NCBI GenBank assembly: GCA_937997485.1
Contig: CALKTH010000009.1
Span: 123,538-187,537, forward strand
Reading direction: 5' to 3'
DNA length: 64,000 nucleotides
DNA from: an uncultured Acidimicrobiales bacterium
GTDB lineage: Bacteria; Actinomycetota; Acidimicrobiia; Acidimicrobiales; SZUA-35
In this document: piece by piece, positions 45,135-54,687 of the stretch
How the letters are laid out: each line of letters opens with the position of its first letter
Position numbering within the stretch: the first letter of the stretch is position 1
Notes under the pieces: model-generated
Seen by the model: only the letters and a program-made list of their open reading frames with translations
What the model was told of the DNA's origin: nothing
Database searches by the model: none
Program-made: the position numbers and the translations under genes

Positions 45135-46283
45135 CTACGACAGTGCTTGCTCCAGATCAGCGAGGATGTCGCTGATGTCCTCGATGCCGACCGAGAGGCG
45201 AACAAGATCGTCGGGCACCTCGAGCGGCGATCCCTCGGCGGAAGCGTGTGTCATCACACCTGGGTGTTCGATCAAGGACTCCACGGCGCCGAGGCTCTCA
45301 GCGAGGATGAACAGCTTGGCCTTTTCGATGATGCGGATCGCTGCGTCTCGACCGCCCGCCGCCCGGAAGCTGACCATGCCACCGAAGCCAGACATCTGCC
45401 GAGTGGCGGCCTCGTGGCCCGGATGCGATGACAGCCCGGGATAGAGCACGGATGACACAGCGGAGTTCGCCTCGAGCATCTCCACGACCGCTGCTGCGTT
45501 CTCGTTGTGGCGGTCCATACGGATGGCCAGGGTCTTGGCTCCGCGAAGCGTCAGGTACACGTCCCATGGGCCCCGAACGGCGCCAACGGCGTTCTGGATG
45601 TAGCGCAGGTGCGTGTCGAACTCGGCGTTGTTCGTGGCCACGAATCCCCCGACGGTGTCGGAGTGGCCGCCCAGATATTTCGTGGTCGAGTGCACGACGA
45701 GATCAGCGCCGTGCGCCAGCGGCTGCTGCAGGTAGGGGGTGGCAAAGGTGTTGTCGCACACCAGCAGCGCACCATTGGCATGCGCCACGTCAGCGACGGC
45801 GGCGATGTCGATCACCGTGAGCAGCGGGTTCGTCGGCGTTTCGGCCCACACGATCTTGGTGTTCTCCGGCCATGCCGCGCCAAGGCCGGCGGGATCGGTC
45901 AGATCATGGGCCGACCAGGTGATTCCCATGGGAGCGAAGACTTTGGAGATGAGCCGGAACGTGCCCCCGTACGCATCGTTGCCCATCACGATGTGATCGC
46001 CGGGGCGGAGCATGCGGAGGATCGCGTCTTCCGCCGCGAGGCCGGAGGCGAAGTCGACACCGAAGGCTGCGCCTTCCATCGAGGCCAGTGCGGCCTCGAG
46101 AGCGGTGCGGGTCGGGTTGCCGGTGCGGGCGTATTCGTAGCCCGTGTGTTTGCCAACGGCCTCCTGGGCGAACGTCGACGTCTGGAACACGGGCACCGTG
46201 ACTGCGCCGGTGCGGGGTTCGGGGTCCTGCCCAACATGGATGGCTCGGGTACTGAACCCGAAGCTGCTGTGGTCGTCAGACAT
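45135..46283 (-). CDS. Cystathionine gamma-lyase / gamma-synthase family PLP enzyme
   Basis: 382 aa of the Cys/Met metabolism PLP family. The pyridoxal lysine is Lys202 in STTKYLGGHSD, with YEYARTGNPTR near residue 50 and the glycine-rich MEGAAFGVDFASGLAA near 74-89. The ATG at 46283 lies inside the end of the CBS gene (8-bp overlap), so the two are coupled. Pairing with CBS points to reverse transsulfuration (cystathionine to cysteine), hence gamma-lyase more likely than gamma-synthase. Symbol left empty for that reason. Confidence 0.9.
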   Translation of the reverse strand: MSDDHSSFGFSTRAIHVGQDPEPRTGAVTVPVFQTSTFAQEAVGKHTGYEYARTGNPTRTALEAALASMEGAAFGVDFASGLAAEDAILRMLRPGDHIVMGNDAYGGTFRLISKVFAPMGITWSAHDLTDPAGLGAAWPENTKIVWAETPTNPLLTVIDIAAVADVAHANGALLVCDNTFATPYLQQPLAHGADLVVHSTTKYLGGHSDTVGGFVATNNAEFDTHLRYIQNAVGAVRGPWDVYLTLRGAKTLAIRMDRHNENAAAVVEMLEANSAVSSVLYPGLSSHPGHEAATRQMSGFGGMVSFRAAGGRDAAIRIIEKAKLFILAESLGAVESLIEHPGVMTHASAEGSPLEVPDDLVRLSVGIEDISDILADLEQALS

Positions 46284-47676
46284 GGTTGGACTCCGGAGCG
46301 TTCGAGGTGGTGATGGGATCAAGGGAAAGGAAGCCGAGGACATCGGCTCGGGCGAGGACGGTGCGCGGACGGCCACCATCGAGCACCAGGAGTGCAGGGG
46401 CCAGATCCAGGAGACGGACCGCCATCTCGACGGACTGGCCGATACCGATGGTGGGCAGACGAGGGCTCATGACCTCCTCGACGGAACGATCGAGGACGCT
46501 CATCTCGCTGAAGGCCGACTCCATGATGCGCAGCTCGTCGATCGAGCCCATCACTTCGGCGGCAGCCAACGGCATCTCGTTCTTGGCGACGGGCAACTGC
46601 GAGACGTCGTGCTCGTGCATGAGTTCCACCACGTCTCGCACCGAGGCATCAGGGCGGACGTACAGCAGCGGCGGGATGTCGCCCTCCTTTGCCGCCAGGA
46701 CGTCAGCCACGGTGGCGCCCGCGTCGGTGGTGAATCCGAACTTGGCCATCCACTCATCGTTGAACACCGTGGACAAGTAGCCGCGGCCAGAGTCCGGTGT
46801 CAGGACCACAACAAGATCGTCCTTGGTCAGCGTGCGAGCCACCTCGAGCGCAGCGTGCACAGCCGTGCCACACGAGCCGCCGATCAGCAGCCCCTCTTCC
46901 CGACTGACTCGGCGAGCCATGTCGAACGATTCCTGGTCCGTGACCGGAATCACCCGGTCGACCACGGAGGGGTCGTACGTGGTTGGCCAGAAGTCTTCGC
47001 CGACGCCCTCGACGAGATACGGACGACCGGAGCCGCCCGAGTACAGCGACTGATCCGGGTCACCGGCAATCACCTGCACATCAGGGTTCTGTTCTTTCAG
47101 GTACCGACCAGCACCCGAGATGGTGCCGCCTGTTCCCGCACCGGCGACGAAGTGCGTGATCGTGCCGTCGGTTTGTCGCCAAATCTCCGGGCCCGTGGTG
47201 TCGTAGTGGGCCTGCGGATTGTTGGGGTTCGCGTACTGGTTCGGGCGGAACGCGTTCGGTGTCTCGCGCACCAGACGCTCTGCGGTGGAGTAGTACGACG
47301 CCGGATCCTCGGGGGCGACGGCGACGGGGCACACGATGACTTCGGCCCCGTAGGCGCGCAGCAGGTCGACCTTCTCGACACCCACCTTGTCGGTGACCAC
47401 GAACTTGCAGTCGTATCCCCGTTGGGCGGCCACGATCGCCAGGCCAACACCGGTATTCCCCGAGGTTGGCTCGATGATGGTGCCGCCAGGCTTCAGCAGA
47501 CCGTCGCGCTCGGCGGCATCAATCATGGCCAATGCCGGCCGATCCTTCGAGCTACCCCCAGGGTTGTAGGTCTCGAACTTGACCACGACGGGGCATTCAA
47601 TACCCTCCGTCACTCGCCGCAAGCGAACCATCGGGGTGTTCCCGATGAGGTCCAAAACCGAATCTGCGATCTCCAT
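46276..47676 (-). CDS. cbs: Cystathionine beta-synthase
   Basis: 466 aa, nearly the size of the M. tuberculosis enzyme (464 aa). Condenses serine and homocysteine to cystathionine. The PLP lysine is Lys44 (PGGSSKDR), the phosphate loop GTGGTISG is near 180 and the TSGNTG substrate loop near 72. No N-terminal heme domain is present. The C-terminal ~120 residues form a CBS-domain pair (VRPDASVRDVVELMHEHDVS and IGQSVEMAVRLLDLA regions), a likely regulatory module. The gene overlaps the downstream lyase gene by 8 bp. Confidence 0.93.
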   Translation of the reverse strand: MEIADSVLDLIGNTPMVRLRRVTEGIECPVVVKFETYNPGGSSKDRPALAMIDAAERDGLLKPGGTIIEPTSGNTGVGLAIVAAQRGYDCKFVVTDKVGVEKVDLLRAYGAEVIVCPVAVAPEDPASYYSTAERLVRETPNAFRPNQYANPNNPQAHYDTTGPEIWRQTDGTITHFVAGAGTGGTISGAGRYLKEQNPDVQVIAGDPDQSLYSGGSGRPYLVEGVGEDFWPTTYDPSVVDRVIPVTDQESFDMARRVSREEGLLIGGSCGTAVHAALEVARTLTKDDLVVVLTPDSGRGYLSTVFNDEWMAKFGFTTDAGATVADVLAAKEGDIPPLLYVRPDASVRDVVELMHEHDVSQLPVAKNEMPLAAAEVMGSIDELRIMESAFSEMSVLDRSVEEVMSPRLPTIGIGQSVEMAVRLLDLAPALLVLDGGRPRTVLARADVLGFLSLDPITTSNAPESNHV

Positions 47677-47768
47677 GGTTCCCTTTGATCGTCGTACGCC
47701 GTGAGACTAACGCTCACGAGCGCTCGCTGATTCCCGCCCGGCGGGTCGCTGTTCAACAAACGCGCCAG

Positions 47769-47802
47769 GTCCTCTGCCTCCCGGGCGAGGAAGACAGAGG
47801 AC
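47769..47802 (-). terminator. Hairpin between RND-like gene and cbs
   Basis: Arms GTCCTCTG/CAGAGGAC (47769-47776 and 47795-47802) with an inner CCTC/GAGG stem. It lies 33 bp past the stop of the upstream minus-strand gene and so may end that transcript before cbs. No U-tract. Confidence 0.4.
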
Positions 47803-47834
47803 GGGAGCCGGCGCGGCGAATGTTGACGGGAACG

Positions 47835-50387
47835 TCAGACGGAGACAGGCGTCCCCAAGGGATGAGCAAGCGCTGCTCCAGTCAGGTCGACCTTCGGTTC
47901 CGTGAGATCCGCCACGGGTTCCACGACACCGAGATCGACGGCTTCAGCGATGCGATAGCGACCAGACGGGTCTTGCACGAGCCACAACATCCCCTCGCGA
48001 CGCTCTGCGGCGCGCTGACCGATTTGGCGCCCGCTGGCATCGATGAGATGACGGACAGGATGATCAACGACCATGGAAAGCGTGACGGGTGAGCCGGGGT
48101 TCACGGCACTGACCTGGTGGATCGTGGGCCCACGCCCGGTGACGCGCAACCCCGTGTCGACGAGGCGACGGTTGTGCACCGCCACCTCGTCGAACAGCGG
48201 CGTCCCTTCCACAAAGATCGTTTCGAGCGCGGCCCGATCGGGGAATGACTGGCACTCGAATTCGGCCCGCAGCAGACCGGCCACGATGCGCCGCCACTCG
48301 GCGGTGTCAATCGCTGGTGCCGTGAGCTCGATCTCGTCGTTGTCTTCCGCGCTCGCCACCGCCGGTGTGGTGGTGATTGGGCGCAAGGTGAAGGCCGGAC
48401 GGGGCGCAACAGCACCGGCTGCACGAGTTCCGAGCACGGCAGGGCGCAACAGCCACGTGCCGATCAGCAACTCGATCACGGCTCCGGCGGCAACGGCGAC
48501 GCCGAGCCGGCGGGCCACCTCGAGATCACTCAGCACGAAGCCGAGGCCAAAGACTGCCACGAAGCCGAGGCCGAGCATGGCCGCCCTGCCCTCTTCGCGA
48601 AGCGCAACCCCGACGAGCGTCTCATCGGCGCCGGCGGTGCCGCGGTCCATGGCGATACGACGGAGGAATCCGAGTTCGAACAAGCCGACACCAAGGTTCA
48701 CCAGCAGAGCGAGAATTTGCAGTTCGGAGCCGCTCACCGAGTCAGTGATGAGGTGGAAGATGCCGAGCGAAGCAGCTGTTCCCAGGAGGCGGAGCGCCAC
48801 GGTGACCGCCGAAAGGAAGAGGTCCCTCATGAGGATGTGCACGGCGACGCCGGCTGCCAGGGCGAGCAGTCCGACAGAGAGCCAGAGGAGGCTCCGGGCG
48901 CTCTCCGATGAAGCGCGTGCGTCAACGGGAACACCGCCCAACTGCGAGCCGACGGGCGAAAGGGCTTCGATCTCGCTGACGAGACTCTGAGCAGCCAGTG
49001 AGCGACCGGCAACCACGGGAGCGATCAACGCTTGGGTCTGATCGACTCCGGCGAGGCCGGGGGCCGGCGGCTGATCGAGCCGGGTGCCGTCCACGAATCG
49101 GCCAGCCGAACTCTCGACCCAGCCCACGAACTCCTGGTTGGAAACCGCCGCGGCCCAGGCCGCAACCTCGGCCTCGCTGGTGATGGCGAGCGTCGCCACG
49201 ATCGCATCGCTCGGGTCGCCTCCCGACTGCACCAGTTGTTCCGACACTCGACGAGAGGCTTCACCCGGCGGGAGTGCTGAGGCGTCGAGCATGTCCGAGG
49301 ACACGTTGCCGGCCGCCAGCACGCCGAGAAGAAGCAGCACACCTGCGAAGCCAGCGAGTACTGCTGTGGGGAAGTGACGTCCATCCGGAGTGGGGATCTG
49401 GAACAGAGCGAAGCGGTCGTCGTTCGGCAACGGCGTGCTGGTGGCCAGCACCGCGGGGAGCACGCTCAGGGTCACGATGACGGCAATCGCCGAACCGACG
49501 AGCATGACGGTGGCCGGTGAGCGGCCGCTCGACAGCAACTCAAGCACGACGGCTGTCGCTGCCAGCCCGCCGAAGAAGAGCACGAGCTCGGGAAGCAAGT
49601 GCCGAATCGAGCGACGGATGTACTCAGCGTGGTCTGCACCCACCGGATACTTGAACCAATCGAGCAATCGGAAGGCGAGTACGGAGGAAACGAGGAGCGC
49701 AACGAGGAGGCCCGGGAGTGCCGTCGTCGTCAGCGCGCCGTCGAAGGGGCCTGCCAGGCGTTGGGCCATGGCCCCACCGAGCAGCGTGGCCAATCCCACG
49801 GTTCCGGACACGGCGATGCCAACTCGCAGACCGAACGCTGCGCTGAGAGCAAGCGCCATCAAGAAGAGCACTGGGACCGCCGCAATCACGGCGCCCCGGT
49901 TCAGGCGGGCCAGGAGATCGTTGTCGAGCGTTGCTCGGCCGCCGGTCGAGACCTGCGTTTCCGGCGCCAGCAGTTGCACCTCGGCCACGATGGTGGCCGC
50001 AAGGTCAGAACGGGATGGATCGGCCAGCGAGACATGGAGTGCGGTTCGGCCGTTCACGAGGGTTTCGGTGACCACAGCGGTGATGCCGGGGATGTCTTGC
50101 ACCGTAGGAACAATGAGGGTGTCGATGCGGGGATCGTCGGGCCGCAGACCCGCCACCAACAATTCGAGGTCAGGGACCTCCCCGGGGATCCACGATCGCT
50201 CGGCCGTGTCCGTTCCTACAACGGGACGGGGCGCGTCAACGGCGCCGATCGCTGAACCAGCGGCAATCAACATCAGCGTGGAGCTGGTGAGGAGCACCGT
50301 AAGACGACGGAAGAACCGCCACGAAAACGGGAGCTGATCAACGAGCCGGGACCGGAACGTTTTCGACACAAAGGAGGCTGGAGCCAC
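47835..50387 (-). CDS. RND/MMPL-like integral membrane protein
   Basis: 850 aa. The GTG at 50387 is chosen because AGAGG lies 6 nt upstream; the longer frame to 50477 has no such site. Layout: one N-terminal span near residues 30-50, an extracytoplasmic loop to about 160, five spans to about 330, a further span near 340-360, a second loop (about 365-495), then five spans to about 655. This duplicated 6+6 plan is that of RND/MMPL transporters, though the loops are short. The last ~190 residues are soluble and unrecognised. Substrate unknown; lipid or small-molecule export is only inferred. Confidence 0.72.
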   Translation of the reverse strand: MAPASFVSKTFRSRLVDQLPFSWRFFRRLTVLLTSSTLMLIAAGSAIGAVDAPRPVVGTDTAERSWIPGEVPDLELLVAGLRPDDPRIDTLIVPTVQDIPGITAVVTETLVNGRTALHVSLADPSRSDLAATIVAEVQLLAPETQVSTGGRATLDNDLLARLNRGAVIAAVPVLFLMALALSAAFGLRVGIAVSGTVGLATLLGGAMAQRLAGPFDGALTTTALPGLLVALLVSSVLAFRLLDWFKYPVGADHAEYIRRSIRHLLPELVLFFGGLAATAVVLELLSSGRSPATVMLVGSAIAVIVTLSVLPAVLATSTPLPNDDRFALFQIPTPDGRHFPTAVLAGFAGVLLLLGVLAAGNVSSDMLDASALPPGEASRRVSEQLVQSGGDPSDAIVATLAITSEAEVAAWAAAVSNQEFVGWVESSAGRFVDGTRLDQPPAPGLAGVDQTQALIAPVVAGRSLAAQSLVSEIEALSPVGSQLGGVPVDARASSESARSLLWLSVGLLALAAGVAVHILMRDLFLSAVTVALRLLGTAASLGIFHLITDSVSGSELQILALLVNLGVGLFELGFLRRIAMDRGTAGADETLVGVALREEGRAAMLGLGFVAVFGLGFVLSDLEVARRLGVAVAAGAVIELLIGTWLLRPAVLGTRAAGAVAPRPAFTLRPITTTPAVASAEDNDEIELTAPAIDTAEWRRIVAGLLRAEFECQSFPDRAALETIFVEGTPLFDEVAVHNRRLVDTGLRVTGRGPTIHQVSAVNPGSPVTLSMVVDHPVRHLIDASGRQIGQRAAERREGMLWLVQDPSGRYRIAEAVDLGVVEPVADLTEPKVDLTGAALAHPLGTPVSV

Positions 50388-50585
50388 GAGAATCCTCTCG
50401 GCACCAACTCCGCCTGGCGGCGACTGTACCCCACACGCTCGGTGGTCGGTGGATCCCCCTCCGAGTTTTTCCCACAATGTGTCCAGGCCCCACCACGCTG
50501 GGTGAATGGCACGCGCTCACGGCGCTCAGAGCGACGACCATCGAAGCGCAGCAGCTACTTCGCGAAGGCGCTACCTTGCACATCC

Positions 50586-51185
50586 ATGGCAGACCTCATG
50601 AGCGGCATCATCAAACAAATGGGGGCCGGCGGCCTCTCCCAACTGGCCGGGGCACTCGGCGTCGACGAAGGAGCCGCTGGCGAAGCCATCGGCATGGCCC
50701 TTCCCGCGCTGCTGGGTGGCATGGCCCGGAACACGGCCCAACCGGAGGGGGCCCAAGCGCTGGCCAGCGCCCTCGACAGTCACGACGAGAGCGTGTTCAG
50801 CAAGATCACGGATCTCATCGGCAGCGAAGACGGCCAGAAGATCCTCGGCCACGTACTCGGCAACAAGCAGGAAGCCACTGCGCAGCGCATTGCTGGCGGC
50901 AGCGGCCTCGATCTCGGCTCAGTCATGAAGCTCCTCCCGGCACTCGCCCCGTTGGTCATGGGATTCCTGTCCAAGCAGAAGCAGAGCAACAACCTCGGCC
51001 CTGACGATTTGTCAGCCGCCCTCGCCGGCGAACGACAGAACATCGAGTCCAAGGCTCCCGGCCTCGGTGGTCTTGCCTCGATCCTCGATACCGACGGCGA
51101 CGGCCTCGATCTCGGCGACCTCACCAAGCTCGCTGGCGGATCCGGCGGCCTCGGCGGTTTGCTCGGAAACATCCTCAAGGGCTGA
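50586..51185 (+). CDS. DUF937 domain protein
   Basis: 199 aa from an ATG at 50586. Gly/Ala/Leu-rich helical protein of the DUF937/YidB type: AGGLSQLAGALGVDEGAAGEAIGMALPALLGG (residues about 13-45), and a C-terminal LDTDGDGLDLGDLTKLAGGS followed by a Gly-rich tail. No signal peptide or membrane span. Function of the family is unknown. Stop and next start share one base (TGATG), so it is coupled to the CopD-like gene. Confidence 0.8.
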   Translation: MADLMSGIIKQMGAGGLSQLAGALGVDEGAAGEAIGMALPALLGGMARNTAQPEGAQALASALDSHDESVFSKITDLIGSEDGQKILGHVLGNKQEATAQRIAGGSGLDLGSVMKLLPALAPLVMGFLSKQKQSNNLGPDDLSAALAGERQNIESKAPGLGGLASILDTDGDGLDLGDLTKLAGGSGGLGGLLGNILKG

Positions 51186-51622
51186 TGCTCTCGCCCACGC
51201 TCGACACCATTCGCCTGTTCCTGCATCTGCTGGCGGCAGGCGTCTGGGTCGGTGGGCAAATCGTGCTCGCCGGTGTCGTCCCTCGACTTCGTTCCATCGA
51301 CGTCGAAGGGCCGGCGCCGGGCGAGGCCGGCAGCGCAGCGACCAAGGCAGCCGCCAACGGCTTTGCGACCGTTGCTTGGCCGGCGTTCGCCATCGCGTTC
51401 GTCACCGGCATCTGGAACATCCTCGAGCAGCCAACGAACCAGTCGACGGCGTACAACGCCGCGCTCGGGATCAAGCTCCTTCTCGTTGTCGCCGCTGGAT
51501 TCTCCGCCGCTCAGCACGCGCGTACCTCGAATCGGGGAATGAAAGCGCTGACAGGGGCCTTTGGTCTTCTGGCTGCCCTCGCAATTCTGTTCCTCGGTGT
51601 GTTGCTGACCACGGGCGCCTAG
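51185..51622 (+). CDS. CopD-like small membrane protein
   Basis: 145 aa with four hydrophobic segments (about residues 8-30, 62-78, 93-108 and 120-142). The start LDTIRLFLHLLAAGVWVGGQ, with a His near the first span and WVGG, resembles the CopD/YcnJ copper-resistance domain. Metal transport is possible but not proven. Translation is coupled to DUF937 by a one-base overlap. Confidence 0.65.
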   Translation: MLSPTLDTIRLFLHLLAAGVWVGGQIVLAGVVPRLRSIDVEGPAPGEAGSAATKAAANGFATVAWPAFAIAFVTGIWNILEQPTNQSTAYNAALGIKLLLVVAAGFSAAQHARTSNRGMKALTGAFGLLAALAILFLGVLLTTGA

Positions 51623-51684
51623 CACCGAGACGCCAGCGGTCGACCGTTTCGCCCGTCGGGCTGCCGAGCCGTACGCTCGCCCTC

Positions 51685-53169
51685 ATGACTGCGCAACCGG
51701 ACCCTCGCCGCCCCGTGATCGTCGGGGTCGGTCAACGCATGCAACGGCCAGACGATCTGGCTGAGGCTGTCGACACCGTGACGTTGATGCAAGAGGCCGT
51801 CGGCGCCGCTGGTGAGGACGCGGGGCCCGGGGATGCACTTCTTCGCGGTCTCGATCTCGTTGCCGTCGTCGACGGGGCGTGGAAGTACTCCGATCCTGGG
51901 CGCCTGGTCGCCGATGCCGTCGGCGCCACGGAGGCGACGACGATGCTTTCGTACAGCGGGGGCAACACGCCCCAGTCGCTCGTCAATGGGATTGCGGAGC
52001 GCATTCAGTCCGGTGACATCTCCTCTGCCGTGATTGCCGGTGGCGAAACCATCTGGAGCCGGCGGCGCCGCCGTTCGGCCGGTTTGCCCAGCAACTCGGT
52101 CGTTCAGGCCGACGCCGAGCCCAACGAACGGTTCAAGACCGACATCCCGATGTCCACCGATTTCGAGAAGGCCCGCGGCCTGGACATGCCGGTGAATTGC
52201 TACCCAATCTTCGAATCGGCGGTGCGCGCTGCCAACGGCGAGTCCCTCGATGCTCATCGAGACCGGGTCAGTGAGTTGTGGGCCGGTTTCAACGCGGTCG
52301 CCGCTGCCAACCCATACAGCTGGTTTCGCACCCCCATGAGCGCCAGTGACATTCGCGAACCGTCCCCCTCGAACCGGATGGTCGGCTTTCCTTACACCAA
52401 GGCCATGAACTCGAACTGGGACCTCGACCAAGCCGCGGCGCTGATCATCTGCAGCGTCGAGACAGCCGAGGCAGCGGGCATCGACCGAAGCCGCTGGGTC
52501 TTTCCTCACGCCGGTACGGACGCGCACGACACCTACGCCGTCAGCGAGCGACGAGACCTGCACTCCTCCCCCGCCATCGAAGCTGCGGGACGTCGCCTGT
52601 TCGAGCTCACTGGGCTCGGCCCCGAAGACCTCGACCACATCGATCTCTACTCTTGCTTCCCGTCAGCGGTGCAGGTCGGGGCCGCCTCACTGGGGATCCC
52701 ACTCGATCGCCAGCTCACGGTGACCGGTGGTCTGACGTTCGCGGGCGGCCCGTTGAACAACTACGTCACTCACTCGATCGCCACGATGGTCGACGTCCTC
52801 CGAAACGACCCGGGCTCCATCGGCCTCGTCACGGCCAACGGCGGCTACCTGACCAAACACGCGCTCGGCATCTACTCGACCGAGCCGGGAGCCACGCCCT
52901 TCGTCGCAGAGGATGTGCAAGAGCAGGTCAACGAAGTTCCAACGACGGACGTGGACGAGACGTTCGCTGGGGTTGGCGAGATCGAGGCGTACACCGTCAT
53001 GCATGGCAAGGAAGGACCGGAGCGGGCACTTGCTGCCGTTCGAACCCCAGCCGGCGCTCGGACATGGGCGTCGAGCACCGCCAGCGCGATCATGACCGAA
53101 CTGCTGACCGTCGAGGGCATCGGACGCTCCGTCGAGGTCAACCACGACGGCGAGTTCGAGCTCTGCTGA
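51685..53169 (+). CDS. Thiolase-like acetyl-CoA acetyltransferase family protein
   Basis: 494 aa. It starts RRPVIVGVGQ, has the segment LSYSGGNTPQSLVN near residues 92-105 where thiolases carry their nucleophilic Cys, and the C-terminal ANGGYLTKHALGIY near 391-404 with a conserved His. No Cys is visible in the first motif, as in the SCP-x/thiolase-like lipid-associated subfamily. A C-terminal OB-like extension covers about 410-494. The ATG at 51685 was chosen; longer frames run through the previous genes. Probably acts in lipid or sterol side-chain metabolism, but activity is uncertain. Confidence 0.8.
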   Translation: MTAQPDPRRPVIVGVGQRMQRPDDLAEAVDTVTLMQEAVGAAGEDAGPGDALLRGLDLVAVVDGAWKYSDPGRLVADAVGATEATTMLSYSGGNTPQSLVNGIAERIQSGDISSAVIAGGETIWSRRRRRSAGLPSNSVVQADAEPNERFKTDIPMSTDFEKARGLDMPVNCYPIFESAVRAANGESLDAHRDRVSELWAGFNAVAAANPYSWFRTPMSASDIREPSPSNRMVGFPYTKAMNSNWDLDQAAALIICSVETAEAAGIDRSRWVFPHAGTDAHDTYAVSERRDLHSSPAIEAAGRRLFELTGLGPEDLDHIDLYSCFPSAVQVGAASLGIPLDRQLTVTGGLTFAGGPLNNYVTHSIATMVDVLRNDPGSIGLVTANGGYLTKHALGIYSTEPGATPFVAEDVQEQVNEVPTTDVDETFAGVGEIEAYTVMHGKEGPERALAAVRTPAGARTWASSTASAIMTELLTVEGIGRSVEVNHDGEFELC

Positions 53170-53236
53170 ACGCACAAAACCCACAAGTCTTCGTCCACGC
53201 CCACCGGCATGGCGCCGTGCGGGCGATACTGCAGAC

Positions 53237-54661
53237 ATGACTGGCACCAGCAAGCTCGTGATCGTGGCGAATCGCCTGCCGGTGAAACACGTGAACGACG
53301 AGAACGGCGCCCGGTGGGTGACCAGCCCGGGCGGGCTTGTCGCTGCGCTCAAGCCGGCAATGGCCGACGACGTCGGTGTGGCCTGGCTGGGGTGGACCGG
53401 TGGTCTCGACAAGGAAGAGCGGCCCTTCGACCACGACGGCATCCATCTCGTTCCTGTTCCCCTCTCGCCGCTCGAACGTGAGCTGCACTACGAGGGAATG
53501 TCGAACGGCACCTTCTGGCCGCTCTACCACGACAAGGTCGAGCCAGCGGAGTTCCATCGGCACTGGTACGACGGGTACCGCAAGGTCAACCAGCGATTCG
53601 CGGTCGCCGCGGCTGAACAGGCCGCCAAGGGCGCTGTGGTCTGGGTGCACGACTACCAGCTCCAGATGGTTCCGGGCATGCTGCGCCAGCTCCGGCCCGA
53701 TCTCAAGATCGGCTTCTTTCTCCACATCCCATTCCCGCCACCTGAGCTGTTCTATCAACTCCCATGGCGTCGGGCGCTGACCGAGGGTCTGCTCGGCAGC
53801 GATCTGATTGGCTTCCAGACCCCCGAGGGTGCGGACAACTTTCGGCGGCTCACCGTTCGCCTCGGATTGGCCAGCAGGCAGGGGCGCCACGACCTGAATG
53901 TGCCCTGCGATGTCGACGACAGCATCAAGGAGACCACTGACACCCGACCGGTCAAGCTGCGTTCCTTCCCCATCGGGATCGACAATGAGCGGTACGACAC
54001 CGCTGCTCGTGACACCGGCACCATCCAAGCTGCCCAGGATCTGCGAGCTCGCCTGGGTCAGCCACACAAGGTGCTGCTCGGCGTCGACCGGCTCGACTAC
54101 ACCAAGGGCATTGACGTGCGGCTCCGGGCCTACAAGGAGCTGCTCGCCGAAGGGCGACTCAACGCGGCCGAGGTCACGATGATCCAGGTGGCAGAACCGA
54201 GCCGGGACAAGGTGGAGGCCTACGTCAGCCTCCGAGAACGCGTCGAGCGCCTCGTGGGCGAGATCAATGGCGACTACGGCCGCGTTGGTTTTCCGGCCGT
54301 GCACTACATCCATCAGAGTCAGAGCTTCGACGAGATCATGGCGCTCTACCGAGCATCAGACGTGATGCTCATCACTCCGTTCCGAGACGGCATGAATCTC
54401 GTCGCCAAGGAATACGTTGCTGCCCGATACGACGAAACGGGAGCGCTCGTACTGTCTGAGTTTGCAGGTGCGGCGGTGATGATGAAGGACGCCCTCCTCG
54501 TCAATCCGTTCGATATCGACGGACTCAAGACCGCCATCGTGAATGCTGTGGAGATGGACGCCGATGAGGCCCGACGGCGGATGAAGATCCTCCGCCGCTC
54601 GGTCAAGCGCAACGATGCGATCTCCTGGGCTCGGGACTTCCTGGACGAGCTCGAGAAGTAG
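53237..54661 (+). CDS. otsA: Trehalose-6-phosphate synthase
   Basis: 474-aa GT20 glycosyltransferase making trehalose-6-phosphate from a nucleotide-glucose and glucose-6-phosphate. Landmarks: VIVANRLPV near residue 10, SPGGLVAALKP near 34-44, WVHDYQLQMVPGMLR near 136-150, FFLHIPFPPPELF near 158-170, GVDRLDYTKGI near 280-290 and the C-terminal donor-site region FRDGMNLVAKEY near 380. Its phosphatase partner (OtsB domain) is encoded 36 kb away at 17.0 kb, not next door. Confidence 0.96.
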   Translation: MTGTSKLVIVANRLPVKHVNDENGARWVTSPGGLVAALKPAMADDVGVAWLGWTGGLDKEERPFDHDGIHLVPVPLSPLERELHYEGMSNGTFWPLYHDKVEPAEFHRHWYDGYRKVNQRFAVAAAEQAAKGAVVWVHDYQLQMVPGMLRQLRPDLKIGFFLHIPFPPPELFYQLPWRRALTEGLLGSDLIGFQTPEGADNFRRLTVRLGLASRQGRHDLNVPCDVDDSIKETTDTRPVKLRSFPIGIDNERYDTAARDTGTIQAAQDLRARLGQPHKVLLGVDRLDYTKGIDVRLRAYKELLAEGRLNAAEVTMIQVAEPSRDKVEAYVSLRERVERLVGEINGDYGRVGFPAVHYIHQSQSFDEIMALYRASDVMLITPFRDGMNLVAKEYVAARYDETGALVLSEFAGAAVMMKDALLVNPFDIDGLKTAIVNAVEMDADEARRRMKILRRSVKRNDAISWARDFLDELEK

Positions 54662-54687
54662 TCGACTGAGGTTCGCCGCAGGCTGGC

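Noticed and set aside
46144..47688. 514-codon open frame on the plus strand
   Set aside because: Antisense to cbs, which has all active-site motifs; no family features in the translation.
47677..47834. Riboswitch (SAM or S-box type) upstream of cbs
   Set aside because: Only short independent hairpins are visible; no conserved multi-helix junction or core motif could be recognised.
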